A DNA stretch of 31,479 bases from positions 1-31,479 of the IMG/VR virus record IMGVR_UViG_3300038678_000280; one strand, written 5' to 3'. Positions 29,741 through 31,479 of this stretch are shown here, in pieces. A program made the position numbers and the translations under genes. The stretch's first letter is position 1. Every line of letters starts with the position of its first letter. The notes under the pieces were generated by a model. That model was given only the letters and a program-made list of their open reading frames with translations, did no database searches and had not been told where the DNA came from. The DNA is from a virus.

Positions 29741-30121
29741 GATTACTTTTCCTCTTATTTTTATGTTATGTTTACGATTTTGTAAAATTACGTTATTTCA
29801 CTAGTTGGGTAAATTGAACATATATTGATTCCTGAAATTTTAAACTCACCTGGTCAACTTTTATTTTCCACAAAACTGTTTAATGTCTATTCAGTCTTCT
29901 TGGCTCTGCCCTGCTCTGCCTGGCGTGATTCTTCTCTCTTCTTGTCTGATCTTCACGAAATAGGAAAAGAGAAAGTATGTTCCATTCTCTGGAATTCCTT
30001 CTCTGGAAATAAATAGTATTTCTCCCCATAGAACTGACTTGTGGATATGAAATAAAATAAATTATCTCAAGCCAGCCCCGGGAGAGACTCTCTTTTTTCT
30101 TTTTGCCTCTTTTTCTTTGTT
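29741..30121 (-). other. 381-bp intergenic leader with tandem hairpins
   Basis: No gene is well supported. A 49-codon ATG frame (30029-29880, basic) has no SD. On the minus strand TTCCAGAGAAGGAA and TTCCAGAGAATGGAA lie side by side (about 29980-30009), each able to form a small hairpin, and GGCAGAGC is repeated nearby (about 29905-29925). A GAGAG/CTCTC element sits just after the 30122 stop. These could be an operator, leader or terminator set for the operon starting at 29740. I see no clear promoter hexamers. Confidence 0.4.
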
Positions 30122-30778
30122 CTACATGTTCAGATAGTCAGCAGCCTCTCTTTCTCTTGGGAAATGCTTGGGGTTTGCCTTGATAACCTTCTCGTGGTAT
30201 TCATTCACGATGTTTCCGAACAAAAACAGACAAAAGTATTTAGCTTGCTTTGGTTTCTCTATCCATTCAGGAACTTCTATCCAAACCTGAAGATAATTGA
30301 CCAATCTTTTCTTCTTGAGACCTACTATCTTGTCCCAAAGCCTTTCCTCTACTATGTTAGTGCAAAATTTATATATATCTGCGTTATACTCTTTGTCCTC
30401 CTTCTTGAATGGTGATGGTGTCTTGATCCACTTGTGTTTTTCAGTTGCAAATGATATTGAAGTGCCAATTGTGTAATGTTGTTCTCTTTGATATGTTTCT
30501 CCATCATATCCCTTGTTTATGAGGTCGTCAGCTGCTCTATCCTGGTGTTCAAGTCTTGTTTTCATCTGGTCAGAGCATGTCTGCGGTGTTTCGTCCCTGA
30601 TCAGGCATTCTTCGAACTCTAATGATGAAGCAAAGAATTCATATTCTTCTTTTTCTTTATCGGAAGGATATCCGAACCTCATCATATCTTTTAGTTCTCT
30701 AAACCTGAGTCTGGTTGCTGATTCTTCCTTTTGCGAGGTTATGACTGAGGTGTTTTCTATTTGGTTTTGGTTAATCAT
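30122..30778 (-). CDS. Hypothetical protein of higher GC (218 residues)
   Basis: The start at 30778 is chosen because AAGGAG lies 7 nt upstream; in-frame ATGs further upstream are not better. The protein is charged with no known motif (MINQNQIENTSVITSQKEES, then FRELKDMMRFGYPSDKEKEE, and YLQVWIEVPEWIEKPKQAKY). Its base composition is visibly richer in G and C than the downstream small genes, like its neighbours up to the SLOG gene. It may be an acquired accessory gene. Confidence 0.7.
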   Translation of the reverse strand: MINQNQIENTSVITSQKEESATRLRFRELKDMMRFGYPSDKEKEEYEFFASSLEFEECLIRDETPQTCSDQMKTRLEHQDRAADDLINKGYDGETYQREQHYTIGTSISFATEKHKWIKTPSPFKKEDKEYNADIYKFCTNIVEERLWDKIVGLKKKRLVNYLQVWIEVPEWIEKPKQAKYFCLFLFGNIVNEYHEKVIKANPKHFPREREAADYLNM

Positions 30779-31022
30779 CTCCATGCTCCTTGTTAAAGTA
30801 GTAGTGATTAATATTCTCTTCCTTTTCTTCTTCTCGTTCTTGTTGCAAGTCGTACTCACATATATCACAAACATAAACTAAAAGTTCTTGATCCCATTCC
30901 AGATTTACTGTTGATTCACATCCTTCACAAACCGTTGTAGGGGGTATTGTTTCTTGTCTACAATGTTGAATAAAAATAACTAAAGAAATAAAAAATAAAA
31001 ATATAGTTAAGTGTTTAACCAT
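30771..31022 (-). CDS. Membrane or exported zinc-ribbon protein
   Basis: The start at 31022 has AGGAG at 7 nt. The product (83 residues) begins with a hydrophobic segment (MVKHLTIFLFFISLVIFIQH, ending HC), which may be a signal or anchor, then CEGC and CDIC (a zinc ribbon) and a Glu-rich tail. A relaxed lipobox (IQHC) is conceivable but not canonical. It overlaps the next start by 8 bp and shares a leader with 181-393. Confidence 0.6.
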   Translation of the reverse strand: MVKHLTIFLFFISLVIFIQHCRQETIPPTTVCEGCESTVNLEWDQELLVYVCDICEYDLQQEREEEKEENINHYYFNKEHGDD

Positions 31023-31107
31023 CTCTGTTCTCCTAATAAAAAATAAAAATAACATAAAAATAAAAAACATTCTTGCTAACAGTGTTGAAAGATCAAAGAT
31101 TCATAAA

Positions 31108-31452
31108 TCAAATGAAAGTTCTAAGAATGACCTTTTTGCCTTGTGATCTTGCGAAGTTAAATGTGTAAAGTGTTCCTCTTGATTCACCATTCCAGATTGC
31201 AACACACACATCACATTTCAGGACCATGACTCTGTCCCTTGCCAGGAACGATTTGTAATCAAGACCTCTAAACATTGAAACCTTGTCCCAAATTCCAAGC
31301 TGGTGAGCCAAACCCAAAGCTTTCTGGTCAATTCCTCTTGCATCTCCCACAATCAAGCTATGACCCTCTTCCTTGATCCAGTTCATGACTTCAACTAGTT
31401 TTGCACTCATCTTGTCTGAACATTTTCTTGAACCTGTGATTAAAACTCTCAT
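31108..31452 (-). CDS. SLOG-family nucleotide-binding protein (DprA/YspA-like fold)
   Basis: The product has 114 residues. Rossmann-like motif 1 MRVLITGSR (1-9) and motif GDARGID (36-42) are the signature of the SLOG superfamily (DprA, YspA, DUF2493). Members bind nucleotides or nucleotide-derived signals and occur in phages and anti-phage systems. SD AGGAG at 8 nt. On the circle it directly follows the zinc-ribbon gene 181-393. Its GC content is higher than that of the genes further downstream. Confidence 0.8.
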   Translation of the reverse strand: MRVLITGSRKCSDKMSAKLVEVMNWIKEEGHSLIVGDARGIDQKALGLAHQLGIWDKVSMFRGLDYKSFLARDRVMVLKCDVCVAIWNGESRGTLYTFNFARSQGKKVILRTFI

Positions 31453-31479
31453 AATTAAAACTCCTAAAAGAAAAAAAAA
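31353..31479. repeat. Right copy of exact 127-bp terminal repeat
   Basis: This is the second copy of bases 1-127. It contains the start codon, the SD sequence (AGGAG, 8 nt before the ATG) and the first 33 codons of the SLOG-family gene. When the ends are joined, that gene lies directly downstream of the zinc-ribbon gene at 181-393. Confidence 0.95.

Noticed and set aside
29880-30029. 49-codon basic ORF in the 29741-30121 gap
   Set aside because: It starts with ATG but has no SD, unlike most genes here, and it contains repeated hairpins. Kept only as a note.
1-31479. CRISPR array, insertion sequence or integrase/att site
   Set aside because: No regularly spaced repeats, transposase or recombinase motifs were seen. 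The only long repeat is the terminal overlap.

Overview
The window reads as the complete genome of an undescribed low-GC, AT-rich bacteriophage. Its first 127 bases (1-127) repeat exactly at the end (31353-31479). This is what an assembler leaves at the ends of a closed or circularly permuted molecule, so the genome is probably 31,352 bp and circular as assembled. Every gene I can support is on the minus strand, closely packed, usually with a purine-rich Shine-Dalgarno (SD) sequence and often with start-stop overlaps (ATGA, TAATG, GTGA). The host cannot be named; the SD use says Bacteria.

Layout in transcription order (high to low coordinate). (1) 31452-24177: an early/accessory region of about 25 small genes, including a SLOG-type nucleotide-binding protein, zinc ribbons, three tandem paralogues and membrane or coiled-coil peptides, interrupted by a structured intergenic region at about 24600-25045. 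(2) 24057-18565: a nucleic-acid module with a DUF3850/ASCH protein, SWIM zinc finger, Gp157/Gam-like protein, Sak4-type RecA-fold ATPase, an SSB-like protein ending GDVPF, winged-helix proteins, a replication initiator with iteron-like repeats inside its gene, a G39P-like helicase-loader candidate and a RusA-like resolvase. No polymerase or replicative helicase is seen, so the host replisome is presumably borrowed. (3) 18564-18141: a non-coding switch region with a closed-stem RNA, a tiny SD-led leader ORF and a terminator-like hairpin. (4) 18140-9374: a zinc-ribbon gene apparently needing -1 frameshifting, a MazG-like protein, a DEDDh exonuclease, then a Mu-type head module (large terminase, DUF935 portal, HAD/His-rich fusion, helix-turn-helix protein, gpI-like protease/scaffold, DUF2190-like decoration protein, major capsid protein). 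(5) 9352-2240: five consecutive genes each encoding an N-terminal Sec signal peptide, including a YadA-like repeat fibre and a lectin-fold-like protein, then small membrane proteins, a DUF1320/Mu gp36-like connector, a PKD-containing protein and a charged repetitive protein. (6) 2239-394: about 1.85 kb with no credible gene, full of nested perfect helices, which I interpret as a large structured RNA. It also holds one perfect bacterial-chromosome-type parS site and a good promoter. The circle closes with a small zinc-ribbon gene (393-181) leading back into the SLOG gene.

What stands out: the large structured non-coding region with an embedded parS but no parA/parB; the block of exported proteins in what should be the tail region, with no tape measure, tail tube, sheath, integrase or endolysin recognised; and several small genes whose reading frames are broken at or near A-runs or just after the start codon. 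Helices and motifs were read by eye. No folding, covariance or homology search was run.
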